Below are positions 16,230 through 24,724 of a stretch of 33,120 nucleotides of DNA, one piece after another (position 1 is the stretch's first letter; each line of letters starts with the position of its first letter). The notes under the pieces are model-generated. The model was not told the origin of the DNA, searched no databases, and saw only the letters and a program-made list of their open reading frames with translations. Source of the DNA: Opitutales bacterium (GTDB lineage: Bacteria; Verrucomicrobiota; Verrucomicrobiia; Opitutales; JABSRG01). Both the position numbers and the translations under genes were made by a program. Where the stretch lies: assembly GCA_028280845.1 (NCBI GenBank), contig JANQKZ010000021.1, positions 1 to 33,120 of the forward strand, given 5' to 3'.

Positions 16230-17267
16230 ATGGCTGAAAGCTCTGACCAGCGCTCGTACTTTGATCTGCCGAAGGAGACCCAATGGGCCGGATATGTAGC
16301 TCTTGGGTTCGTTCTGTTTGTCATCTGGGACCAGTGGTATTGGTGGGGGAGTCGGGATGACTACAGCTTTGGTTACCTGGTGCCGGTTTTCGTTGGATAT
16401 GTCCTTTTTGAGCGATGGCCGGAGATATACCAGATCCTGCTGGGAGCCCCAGGATCTGAGGGTGAAAGTGAGCATGAGAAGGTCTGGGTGGGGTGGCGCA
16501 TATTCTGGGGGGTTTTGTTTGGGGCAGCGTTTTTCCTCGGTTTGCTCGTCTTTTTATTTGGGGCGGTCTTACGGGCTACACAAGGGGTTCAAAACCCGGC
16601 CTCCCTGTCGATCGCCTGGGGGTTTGCTTGGTTCCTGTTGAGTCTTGTTTATCTCATCAATGATCGCAGGGCGGATGGGGCTCCTGTCCGGCTGCAGCGG
16701 CGCCTGCGGCTCACCGCCCTGTTTTTGTTTCCCGCCTTTATCTGGCTGATCTCTGCCCCTTTATTGAATTTTATTGAGCGGGGTTTGAGCCTCTTTCTCC
16801 TGGATAAGGTAACCGCCGTGGTGTTCTTGGTCTTTGAGATTTTGGGTATACCAATCCAAAAGGAAGGAAATGTGCTGGTTCTGGGGTTCCTGGAAGGAGG
16901 AAGGCGGAATGAAGTCATGGTGGAGGACGCCTGTTCCGGGATCCGTTCCCTCATGGCTTGCCTGTTTGCCGGATCCTTCCTCGGTGCGGTATTTATGAAG
17001 CCGGTATGGAAAAAGGTGCTCCTCGTCGGATTGGCCATGCTCTTTGCGTTTTTCACCAACATTCTGCGGAGCCTCTTTTTGACGGCGTGGGCGTATAGGA
17101 ACGGGGCGGACTCTATCGCCGGAGCGGTGCATGACATCACCGGGTATGCGGTCCTCGGGCTCACCTGCGTGGGTTTGATTGCACTGTTACCTCTGATCAA
17201 TTTCCAATACTCGCTTGACGCCCTGGATGAAGAAGATGCATCGTCCGAGGCAACGGATACTTCCTAG
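16230..17267 (+). CDS. xrt: exosortase (PEP-CTERM sorting transpeptidase)
   Basis: A 345-aa multi-pass inner-membrane cysteine protease/transpeptidase of the EpsH/exosortase family that cuts PEP-CTERM proteins at the membrane. Catalytic residues are visible: C235 in E-D-A-C-S-G-I-R, R280 in N-I-L-R-S and H301 in G-A-V-H-D-I-T-G. There are hydrophobic helices from about 20 onwards, and a short acidic cytoplasmic tail (330-345). No EpsI (DUF3485) domain is fused to the C-terminus. The expected substrates in this window are the two PEP-CTERM proteins at 81-1262 and 1660-10905. No exopolysaccharide genes flank it; glgA follows after 15 bp and could be co-transcribed. The exact exosortase subtype cannot be assigned by eye. 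Confidence 0.92.
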   Translation: MAESSDQRSYFDLPKETQWAGYVALGFVLFVIWDQWYWWGSRDDYSFGYLVPVFVGYVLFERWPEIYQILLGAPGSEGESEHEKVWVGWRIFWGVLFGAAFFLGLLVFLFGAVLRATQGVQNPASLSIAWGFAWFLLSLVYLINDRRADGAPVRLQRRLRLTALFLFPAFIWLISAPLLNFIERGLSLFLLDKVTAVVFLVFEILGIPIQKEGNVLVLGFLEGGRRNEVMVEDACSGIRSLMACLFAGSFLGAVFMKPVWKKVLLVGLAMLFAFFTNILRSLFLTAWAYRNGADSIAGAVHDITGYAVLGLTCVGLIALLPLINFQYSLDALDEEDASSEATDTS

Positions 17268-17282
17268 ACCCTGACCCCGGAT

Positions 17283-18767
17283 ATGATGAAAGTGCTCATG
17301 GTGGCGCCTGAAGTTGCGCCTTTTGTAAAAGTTGGTGGTTTGGCAGATGTTGTGGGGGCGCTGCCGAAAGCATTGTATAAACGAGGGATCGATGTGCGCA
17401 TCGTATGCCCGCTTTACGGATCCCTGACACCCGGGAAAGACTGGGTGGGGGGAGAGACCCCCCTCGAGGTCCACATGGGCCCGGGCTCGATTTTTGCCCG
17501 GGTGTGGGAAACTAGCTTACCGGATGAGCCCGTTCCGGTTTATTTTATTGAGCATAAGGGTTTTTTTGACCGGCACGAGGTCTATGCCGGTCCCTGGGGC
17601 GACCATGTGGACAATGGCGAGCGCTTCAGTTTTCTGAGCCGGGCAGCGATCGATTTGTGCAGTTATCTCGATTGGATTCCAGATGTATTCCACTGCCATG
17701 ACTGGGCTACCGGATTCGTTCCTGTCTATCTGAATACGGTGATGCGGGGAACGCCTTTTGAGCATTCAGCGAGCATCATCACGATTCATAATTTGAAATT
17801 CCAGGGGCTGTTCCGTCCAGAGCTGCTCAACTTCGCAGGGTTGCCCTGGGATGTGTTCAAGACCGATGGCTTGGAGTGCATGGGAAATGTCAGCATGTTG
17901 AAAGGCGGGATATATCATGCCACTAAAGTCACTACCGTAAGTCCGACTTATGCGGAGGAAATTCAAGGACCCGAATTAGGCGAAGGGCTGAACCACATCT
18001 TGAAATTCAGAGCCGCCGACTTGGTGGGGATTTTGAATGGAATTGATGCGGAGGCTTGGGACCCCCGGAAGGATGCGTATTTACCGGCCCCCATTTCTCC
18101 CGATGATTTATCTGGCCGGGCCCTCAGCAAACAGGCGGTCCAGAAAGAAATGGGTTTGGCGGTGAATCCGGATATCCCGCTTTTTGCGACAGTTTCCCGG
18201 CTCTACGACCAGAAGGGTTTGGACTTGTTGGCTGGTATTGTCGACGGCTTGATGGACAATATGGTGCTCCAACTGGCCGTCCTTGGTAGTGGAGACAAGG
18301 AGATTGAAGGGATGCTCGCGGCAGCGGCCGAGCGCCACCCGGGTCGGGTTGCCGTTCATTTCGGATTTAACGAGGGGCTGGCCCATCGGCTTTATGGAGG
18401 AGCAGATGTGTTTTTGGTTCCCAGCCGGTTTGAGCCCTGCGGGCTTACCCAGATGTATTCCATGCGCTACGGGGCGCCTCCCCTCGTCCGGTCCACGGGG
18501 GGGTTGGTCGACACGGTTGAGCAATATGAAGAGGGTCGGCACAAGGGCACTGGTTTTCGTTTTGAAGAAGCCAGTCAGAACGCGCTCTACTATACGATTG
18601 GTTGGGCGGTTTCTACCTATTATGACCGCCCGGAAGAGTTCCAGCAGCTGATCATGAACGGCATGAAGCAGGACTTCTCGTGGAAACACTCTGCCGATGC
18701 CTACATCGAGCTCTATCGATGGTCGATGGCAGCCCGGGATTGGACCCGAGCTATGGTATCGACTTAG
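17283..18767 (+). CDS. glgA: glycogen synthase (ADP-glucose type)
   Basis: A 494-aa GT5 glycosyltransferase that elongates alpha-1,4-glucan from ADP-glucose in the cytoplasm. The nucleotide-sugar loop K16-V-G-G-L-A-D-V-V is at the N-terminus, with H-C-H-D-W at 137-141. The C-terminal half has R307-x-x-x-K311 and P-S-R-F-E-P-C-G-L-T at 380-389, with the catalytic-region E384; T-G-G-L-V-D-T-V is at 405-412. Length is normal. Two ATG codons are adjacent at the start; the first is used here. No other glycogen genes are in the window; the 15-bp gap to the exosortase suggests co-transcription but not a shared function. Confidence 0.96.
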   Translation: MMKVLMVAPEVAPFVKVGGLADVVGALPKALYKRGIDVRIVCPLYGSLTPGKDWVGGETPLEVHMGPGSIFARVWETSLPDEPVPVYFIEHKGFFDRHEVYAGPWGDHVDNGERFSFLSRAAIDLCSYLDWIPDVFHCHDWATGFVPVYLNTVMRGTPFEHSASIITIHNLKFQGLFRPELLNFAGLPWDVFKTDGLECMGNVSMLKGGIYHATKVTTVSPTYAEEIQGPELGEGLNHILKFRAADLVGILNGIDAEAWDPRKDAYLPAPISPDDLSGRALSKQAVQKEMGLAVNPDIPLFATVSRLYDQKGLDLLAGIVDGLMDNMVLQLAVLGSGDKEIEGMLAAAAERHPGRVAVHFGFNEGLAHRLYGGADVFLVPSRFEPCGLTQMYSMRYGAPPLVRSTGGLVDTVEQYEEGRHKGTGFRFEEASQNALYYTIGWAVSTYYDRPEEFQQLIMNGMKQDFSWKHSADAYIELYRWSMAARDWTRAMVST

Positions 18768-18860
18768 GGGGGAGGGGATGCGGGATGCGAGATACGGGAT
18801 ACGGGGGGGCTCGAGTCTGGGTTCTGGAATCCAGGATCCGGCTTCTGAATTTTGTCTTCC
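18768..18860. repeat. intergenic short-word repeat tract
   Basis: The spacer after glgA begins with approximate 7-8 bp repeats (GGGATGCGGGATGCGAGATA, then CGGGATACGGG) and then TCTGGGTTCTGGAATCCAGG-like words. It carries no open gene and resembles, in style though not in sequence, the tracts at 15372-15468 and near 16000. Confidence 0.45.
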
Positions 18861-18932
18861 TGCTTGTCAGGGAGAATCAGCATTCTTTAACATGGTAAGC
18901 TTCTTTGCGTTCACTTTTCCTTACCCTCTCTT

Positions 18933-21461
18933 ATGCCTCCTCCGACAAGGACTGCCAAGCGGATCTATAGTCCCTCTGCCCTTGAATTCTGGTTTCGTCG
19001 AATAGACCAGGATTGGGAACCTCTATTTTCAAAGGCTGCTTTGCGTCGAGGTCGTGAGTTATACCGGGATGGGGAAATCCGGGAAATTGAATTGGGGCCG
19101 GACGATGCCATCATTCACTTCAAATTCGGCAAGCAGAGTTGTTATGCAATGGTTGAGTGGAATGGGGACTTCCACGTTCGTGGGAGTCTGGAGGATGCGG
19201 AGTCCAATGCGTCAATGGCAGCGGCAGGTCTGTACGAGATTGAGGAGCTACTTGCCGATGAGATTTCTCCTGTGCCTCCGGAGCGTCCAGACACACATGG
19301 AGGAGCCAAACCGGAGCCTGACAAGGTGGAGGAGGCCAAGCAGGTTGCCGCCCCGGACAGAATAAGCCGGGAGTTGATACTCTGTTTTAGTGGTAGAGAG
19401 AGTGGTCTTTCGGTTCGAGGTCATTGGAAAAATGGAAAGGAACCCCACGGGAACTCCAAGTCGGAGAAGGGAACCAACGGAGAGGATTCTCCGCTGACGG
19501 AGGGGGAGCGCGAATCCATGATTCGCCTGACTACCCTGGCTAAGCGGAGTGGGTTCGAGTATCGGCCCAATCGGGGAGATTTCATTTTAAAGGAATTCAA
19601 ACAAATCATTCCTTTTCTGAAAAGTGAGCTGACCGGGTGGGAGTCGCATTTTGCTACCCGTTTTGACGAGGCAGCCAATCTTCTGAAGAAGGGGATTCAG
19701 AGTGTTTCCCTGGAAGGGAAGGCCGAGAATTCCAGGAAGGATATGGCGATCCAGTGGAAACTCCGGGTGGATGGCCTGGATCTGGACGAGGAACAATCCC
19801 TGCGGTTATTGAAGCGGGGTCGAGGTTTGACGCTTTTGCCACGAGTAGGGCTGGTTCGCCTCTCGGATGAGCAGGCCGACGCGATTGACGAATGGAAGGC
19901 CTTTCAGCATGGCGGCGAATCGGGAGAGTGGCCCAAATACATGTTGTTTTCCTTGTTTGCCGAGCCTTTCTCCCGTTTGCGCCTGGAAAAGACGTTGAAG
20001 GAATGGCACGGAGCGGTGACCAAGGGAAAAGCAGGAAAGATGATAGCACCGAGCTTCCTGCGGCCCTACCAAGAAGATGGAGTAAAGTGGCTCGCCCATC
20101 TTTGTGACCTGAATTGTCATCCGCTGCTGGCCGATGAAATGGGGCTGGGAAAAACCTTGCAGATCCTCTCCTTGTTTCATTCACGGAAACTGAAGGGCGA
20201 CTCCGGCAAGCGGCCGCACTTGATTGTGTGTCCCGCGAGTGTCGTTCCCGTGTGGCAAAACGAAATCCATCGCTTTTTCCCCGAAATGAAAGTGGCGGTG
20301 TTGAAGACGCACCATGATTTTGAGCAGGTCAGACTCAGGCCGGGCAATGTATGGATTTCCAGCTACACGCAGCTGCGGCGACACCGTAACCAGCTCGATC
20401 ATATACAATTTGGATATGCGGTGTTGGATGAAGCGCAACATATCAAGAACCCGGATGCTAAGGTCAGCCAGGCCTGTGTTCATATCCAGGCCGAGCATCG
20501 GTTGGCGCTGACAGGAACCCCCTTGGAGAACCGTCACCTGGATTTATGGGCCCTGTTTCGGTTTCTCATGCCGGGATTGCTGGGGAATCGGCGGCGGTTC
20601 GAACTTGCGGTTAATGGAGACGATCGAGAGGCCTTCATCCGTCGACTGGAGCGACAGGTCCGACCATTTATTCTGAGGCGAACCAAGAGCGGGGTGATGA
20701 AAGAACTTCCGCCGAAAGTGGAGATGGACCTCGCGTGCCCCTTAACCGATCTTCAAGTGCGCGAATACCGCCGCCTGAGTGAAACGGGGGTGGAGCAACT
20801 GGGTGAAGACCTGGAAGCGGCCTTGCAGGAACGTTCCCTGAGTTTCTTTACCCTTCTCACCCGATTGCGCCAGGTGTGTTGCGACCCCGGGTTATTACCG
20901 TGGGAAAGCTGTGATGTGGCCAACAGTGGTAAAATCAATGCCCTGCTCGGCCGCATGGAGGAGATTCTGGATTCGGGCAGCAAGGTCGTCATTTTCTCTC
21001 AGTTCACTTCGCTGCTGAAGCGGGTTCGCTCTGCCCTGCGAGACAACTTCCCCGAGCTGGCTGTTTATCAACTAACGGGCAAAACCCTCGACCGTGACCG
21101 ACCGGTTCGCTCCTTCCAGGAAAAGGAAGGCAGCGGGGTGATCCTGGTCAGTCTGCGGGCCGGCGGGGTAGGAATTACTCTCCATGCGGCCGATTATGTG
21201 TTCCTGATGGACCCCTGGTGGAACCCGGCGGTAGAAGCCCAGGCGATCGACCGTGTGCACCGGATCGGACAGGAAAAACGTGTTTTCGTCTACCGCATGA
21301 TCACGACCGGTACGGTGGAGGATAGGATACAGGCCTTGAAGGCGGATAAGAATGAAATGTTTCAGCGTATCCTTGGGGATATGACAGGAGTGCGGGATAT
21401 TCAGGCGTCTTTCAAGTCGCTCAGCAGTTTGATTCAGCTGGAAGTTGAGGGGGATTCATGA
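18933..21461 (+). CDS. SNF2-family DNA translocase/helicase
   Basis: An 842-aa superfamily-2 ATPase of the bacterial SNF2 (RapA/HepA-like, DEAD/DEAH) group, which moves along double-stranded DNA to remodel bound proteins. Motif I is D-E-M-G-L-G-K-T at 401-408, motif II D-E-A-Q at 499-502, motif III T-G-T-P-L-E-N at 527-533. The second RecA lobe contains F-S-Q-F at 688-691 and motif VI D-R-V-H-R-I-G-Q at 773-780. The N-terminal 330 residues include a segment (about 50-107) laid out like the SWIM domain usual in this subgroup, but only one cysteine remains (C70), so zinc binding is unlikely. A 32-nt leader that is nearly all pyrimidine precedes the ATG. The stop overlaps the pstS start (ATGA). 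Target process unknown. Confidence 0.93.
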   Translation: MPPPTRTAKRIYSPSALEFWFRRIDQDWEPLFSKAALRRGRELYRDGEIREIELGPDDAIIHFKFGKQSCYAMVEWNGDFHVRGSLEDAESNASMAAAGLYEIEELLADEISPVPPERPDTHGGAKPEPDKVEEAKQVAAPDRISRELILCFSGRESGLSVRGHWKNGKEPHGNSKSEKGTNGEDSPLTEGERESMIRLTTLAKRSGFEYRPNRGDFILKEFKQIIPFLKSELTGWESHFATRFDEAANLLKKGIQSVSLEGKAENSRKDMAIQWKLRVDGLDLDEEQSLRLLKRGRGLTLLPRVGLVRLSDEQADAIDEWKAFQHGGESGEWPKYMLFSLFAEPFSRLRLEKTLKEWHGAVTKGKAGKMIAPSFLRPYQEDGVKWLAHLCDLNCHPLLADEMGLGKTLQILSLFHSRKLKGDSGKRPHLIVCPASVVPVWQNEIHRFFPEMKVAVLKTHHDFEQVRLRPGNVWISSYTQLRRHRNQLDHIQFGYAVLDEAQHIKNPDAKVSQACVHIQAEHRLALTGTPLENRHLDLWALFRFLMPGLLGNRRRFELAVNGDDREAFIRRLERQVRPFILRRTKSGVMKELPPKVEMDLACPLTDLQVREYRRLSETGVEQLGEDLEAALQERSLSFFTLLTRLRQVCCDPGLLPWESCDVANSGKINALLGRMEEILDSGSKVVIFSQFTSLLKRVRSALRDNFPELAVYQLTGKTLDRDRPVRSFQEKEGSGVILVSLRAGGVGITLHAADYVFLMDPWWNPAVEAQAIDRVHRIGQEKRVFVYRMITTGTVEDRIQALKADKNEMFQRILGDMTGVRDIQASFKSLSSLIQLEVEGDS

Positions 21462-22429
21462 GGAGGCTTCTACGATGGCTGATCATCCTGGGACTCGGGA
21501 TTCCTGGTAATGGCCGTTCCCTCTGGGGAGACCGGCATCTCGAATCTGAAAATCTTTCCACTTATGTTCCAGTTTCCGGGATTACCGGCAATCTGAATTC
21601 AATTGGTTCGGACACGTTGAATAATATGATGACTCTCTGGGCGGAGAGTTTTCAGGCGATATACCCAAACGTAAATATCCAGCTGGAAGGCAAGGGATCC
21701 TCGACTGCTCCCCCTGCGCTTATTGAGTCCACGGCACAGTTGGGTCCCATGAGCCGGGACATGAAGCCGTCGGAAATCCAGGGATTCGAGGTGCGCTTTG
21801 GGTATGAACCGATGCGGATCCCGGTGGCGATGGATGCGCTCGCCATATTCTTACATAAGAATAATCCCATTGAGGTGCTGAATCTAAAACAGCTCGACGC
21901 GATCTTTTCTCAGACGCGCTACCGTGGGAACGCAGCCATCATAAGCTGGAGTCAGTTGGGTTTAGAGGGACCGATGGCCAAACGCACCATCTCGGTATTT
22001 GGCCGGAATAGTGCCTCGGGGACCCATGGGCTCTTTAAAAAATATGTCCTGTTGGAGGGGGATTTTTTACCCAAGGTGCAGGAACAACAGGGATCCAGTG
22101 CGGTGGTCATGGGAGTAGCCAACGATCTCTATAGCATTGGCTACTCCGGGATTGGTTACCAGAATTCCGGTGTAAAGATCATCAAAATTTCAGATGACGG
22201 AGAAACTTTCTTTTCACCGGCCTATCAGCATGTGGTTTCCGGGGAGTACCCCCTGAGCCGGGTATTGTGGATTTATATCAATCGTCCTCCCGGCGAGCCC
22301 ATGGATGCTCTGGTGAGGGAGTTTCTAAAATTTGTCCTTAGCCGTGAAGGCCAGGCGATCGTTGAAAAAAGTGGGTATTATCCCGTACCCCAGGAATTGG
22401 CCGAACGCTATATGGACCTGTTGAATTAA
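21458..22429 (+). CDS. pstS: phosphate ABC transporter substrate-binding protein
   Basis: A 323-aa periplasmic phosphate-binding protein feeding the PstCAB importer. A signal-like N-terminus (basic M-R-R, hydrophobic 4-16) is followed by phosphate-binding elements: G-S-D-T at 50-53, G-K-G-S-S-T-A-P-P-A at 78-87, S-R-D-M near 99-102, and S-A-S-G-T-H-G-L-F around 186-194. These loops fit the PstS family. A G-rich Shine-Dalgarno (GAGGGGG, four bases before the ATG) lies within the end of the SNF2 gene, and the start overlaps the SNF2 stop by 4 bp. That predicts translational coupling. No Cys lipobox is evident, so a soluble periplasmic form is likely. Confidence 0.92.
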   Translation: MRRLLRWLIILGLGIPGNGRSLWGDRHLESENLSTYVPVSGITGNLNSIGSDTLNNMMTLWAESFQAIYPNVNIQLEGKGSSTAPPALIESTAQLGPMSRDMKPSEIQGFEVRFGYEPMRIPVAMDALAIFLHKNNPIEVLNLKQLDAIFSQTRYRGNAAIISWSQLGLEGPMAKRTISVFGRNSASGTHGLFKKYVLLEGDFLPKVQEQQGSSAVVMGVANDLYSIGYSGIGYQNSGVKIIKISDDGETFFSPAYQHVVSGEYPLSRVLWIYINRPPGEPMDALVREFLKFVLSREGQAIVEKSGYYPVPQELAERYMDLLN

Positions 22430-22438
22430 CCACCCACT

Positions 22439-24724
22439 TTGCCCGAATCACCACTAACCCGTCCGCCGCCGCAGGACCCTTCACCATCCGCCTCATTTGA
22501 AGTCGGCAGGGAGGTGCTACGGCTGGACCGTTTCATGCGCTGGTTTATTGTGGTCGGTGGCATCTCGGTGATTCTCTCGGTGTTAGGTTTGTTTGTCTTT
22601 ATATTCTGGCATGCGATCCCGCTCTTCCAAAAGGCTAGAGTGGGGACTCCGAGCGAGTTAGGCGTAAGCCTGGTAGATCCGGTCGCTATGTTGCCCGGGA
22701 GCTATGGTTTCGATGCCGTGGTCGTTCAAGAAAATGGAGCGTTTCAGTTTCTGTCCTGCCTTCCATTCCAGGAGAGCGTGACGATTGAGCTGGCTGAATC
22801 TGGGCCTCATGAGGTGGTCGAGGTATCGACTCATCAAGGTGACGGGTACCTCTACCTCGGCATGCGCCATGGAGCCGTCCTGACAGTGCGGACAGCCTTC
22901 CTCCCGCACGCCCAAGAGTCCCACCAGCCGGTTATAGAGATCTTGGAGTCCTTGCAGCTCCCTGTGGCAGAGGGTGCGGCCCTGCTCAGTTTGGATACCT
23001 ATCATATGGATCAGCAGGAACTGATTATCGGCCTGGTGGATTCACCAGGCGAGGGTCAGATCCTCGGGATCAACCGGAGTGCGCGAGCTAATCCCTTTGG
23101 GGAAGTCGAGACGAGGGATGAGCATGAGTGGTCTCTGATTCTTCCGGATGGGGTGGTAGCGAAAACCGTACTCTCTGGAGCGGACGCGCGGTCTATTGTG
23201 GTTCTGTCTGAGCAGGGTGAGCTGTTCTACTTTCGAACCGGGTCGGGTTCTCCTGAACTCCGGCAGCGCTTTTTCCCGATGGGGGATCAAGGGCCAGCTG
23301 AGATGGCCTTCCTCAATGGCAGGCGAACCCTGGCGGTATGGACTCCTGGTGGCCGTGTGCGCTTTTTTACTCCTGTGAGTTTAGCTGCTGGCGGGTTTAA
23401 ATATGTTCAATCGAACGAGACTTTCTTTGAGGGGACCGGGCCGCTGCAGCTGGTCCCTGCAGCCGATAAGCGGAGCCTCCTCCTGGTCAGGGGAAATCGG
23501 GTTGGCCTCCACTACTCCACGACCAATGCATTGCGTTGGGAAGGGAGCCTTCCATTTGTCCCCCAAAAAAGCCAGTTTGGTGAGCTCAACCAGTCGATTC
23601 TCTTTTTGAACCACGAAGGCTCTTTTGTCTCCTATCCGTTGGATGATCCATTCCCCGAGGCGGGTCTGAGAGGGTTGTTTGGAAAGGTTCACTACGAGGG
23701 CCGTGAAGCGTCCAGCTATGAGTGGCAGTCTACTGGTGCTTCCGATCGGTTTGAACCGAAAATCTCCCTGATTCCCCTGTTATTCGGATCGATCAAAGGG
23801 ACGCTCTGCTCACTCCTTATCTCAATTCCCATCGCCCTGTGCGCGGCGGTGTACTCTGCTCAATTTATCCGGCGTGAGTGGAAAGCCTGGATACGTCCTA
23901 CCATAGAATTGATGGCGTCGATTCCCTCGGTCATTTTAGGGCTGCTGGCAGCCATCTGGTTTGGCCCTCTGGTGGTCAACAAGGTGCCTTCGATGCTGAG
24001 TTTCATGGTGCTGGTTCCCATGGGGGCGATGTTGGCCGGGTTTGCCTGGGGTCGACTTTCTCCTGTAGTGAGAAAATGGATACCGGATGGAACTGAGCTC
24101 TTCCTGCTCGTTCCGCTGTTTTTCGCCCTGTCCTATACGGCCTGGCACCTGGGGGACTGGGTGGAGTCGATTTTTTTCCGCGTCTATGATCTTCCGACCG
24201 GCGAGTGGGTAGGGGACTTTGCGCTTTGGTGGTCCCTGGCCGAAGGAAAACAAATGGAGCAGCGCAATTCCTTTATCATTGGTGTTTTTATGGGATTTGC
24301 CGTGGTGCCCCTCATATTCAGTGTGGCGGAGGAGGCGTTCTCGAGTGTGCCCCGACAGTTAGTATCTGGTTCGATTGCGCTGGGGGCCAGCCGGTGGCAA
24401 ACGGTGCGCCGAGTCATCATCCCCATGGCGGCTTCCGGTATTCTCTCTGCCATTATGATTGGAATGGGGCGCGCGATCGGGGAAACCATGATTGTGCTGA
24501 TGGCCTCTGGCAATACGCCTATCCTGGAATGGAACTTTATGGCGGGCTTCCGGGCCCTCTCGGCAAACATTGCCATTGAACTCCCTGAAGCGACGCAGGG
24601 GGGGCTGCTCTACCGGTCGATGTTTCTTGGGGCGAGTTTACTCTTTGTGCTCACCTTTTTTGTCAACACCCTCGCGGATCTCCTCCGAGGCCACTTGCGA
24701 AAAAAATACAAGGTCCTGGAATGA
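22439..24724 (+). CDS. pstC: phosphate ABC transporter permease PstC, long form
   Basis: A 761-aa inner-membrane permease, more than twice the length of E. coli PstC. One helix (36-58) is followed by about 380 extracytoplasmic residues rich in beta-strand, then the normal permease core (440-761) with the EAA loop around E-E-A-F-S-S-V-P (about 630) and G-A-S-R-W-Q-T-V-R-R. Long PstC forms of this kind are known in Pseudomonas and Vibrio. The frame opens with TTG at 22439, 10 bp after pstS; the first ATG is at 22535 and would begin just before the first helix, so the start is uncertain. The stop overlaps pstA by ATGA. Function is clear from family and operon; the extra domain's role is unknown. 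Confidence 0.9.
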   Translation: MPESPLTRPPPQDPSPSASFEVGREVLRLDRFMRWFIVVGGISVILSVLGLFVFIFWHAIPLFQKARVGTPSELGVSLVDPVAMLPGSYGFDAVVVQENGAFQFLSCLPFQESVTIELAESGPHEVVEVSTHQGDGYLYLGMRHGAVLTVRTAFLPHAQESHQPVIEILESLQLPVAEGAALLSLDTYHMDQQELIIGLVDSPGEGQILGINRSARANPFGEVETRDEHEWSLILPDGVVAKTVLSGADARSIVVLSEQGELFYFRTGSGSPELRQRFFPMGDQGPAEMAFLNGRRTLAVWTPGGRVRFFTPVSLAAGGFKYVQSNETFFEGTGPLQLVPAADKRSLLLVRGNRVGLHYSTTNALRWEGSLPFVPQKSQFGELNQSILFLNHEGSFVSYPLDDPFPEAGLRGLFGKVHYEGREASSYEWQSTGASDRFEPKISLIPLLFGSIKGTLCSLLISIPIALCAAVYSAQFIRREWKAWIRPTIELMASIPSVILGLLAAIWFGPLVVNKVPSMLSFMVLVPMGAMLAGFAWGRLSPVVRKWIPDGTELFLLVPLFFALSYTAWHLGDWVESIFFRVYDLPTGEWVGDFALWWSLAEGKQMEQRNSFIIGVFMGFAVVPLIFSVAEEAFSSVPRQLVSGSIALGASRWQTVRRVIIPMAASGILSAIMIGMGRAIGETMIVLMASGNTPILEWNFMAGFRALSANIAIELPEATQGGLLYRSMFLGASLLFVLTFFVNTLADLLRGHLRKKYKVLE

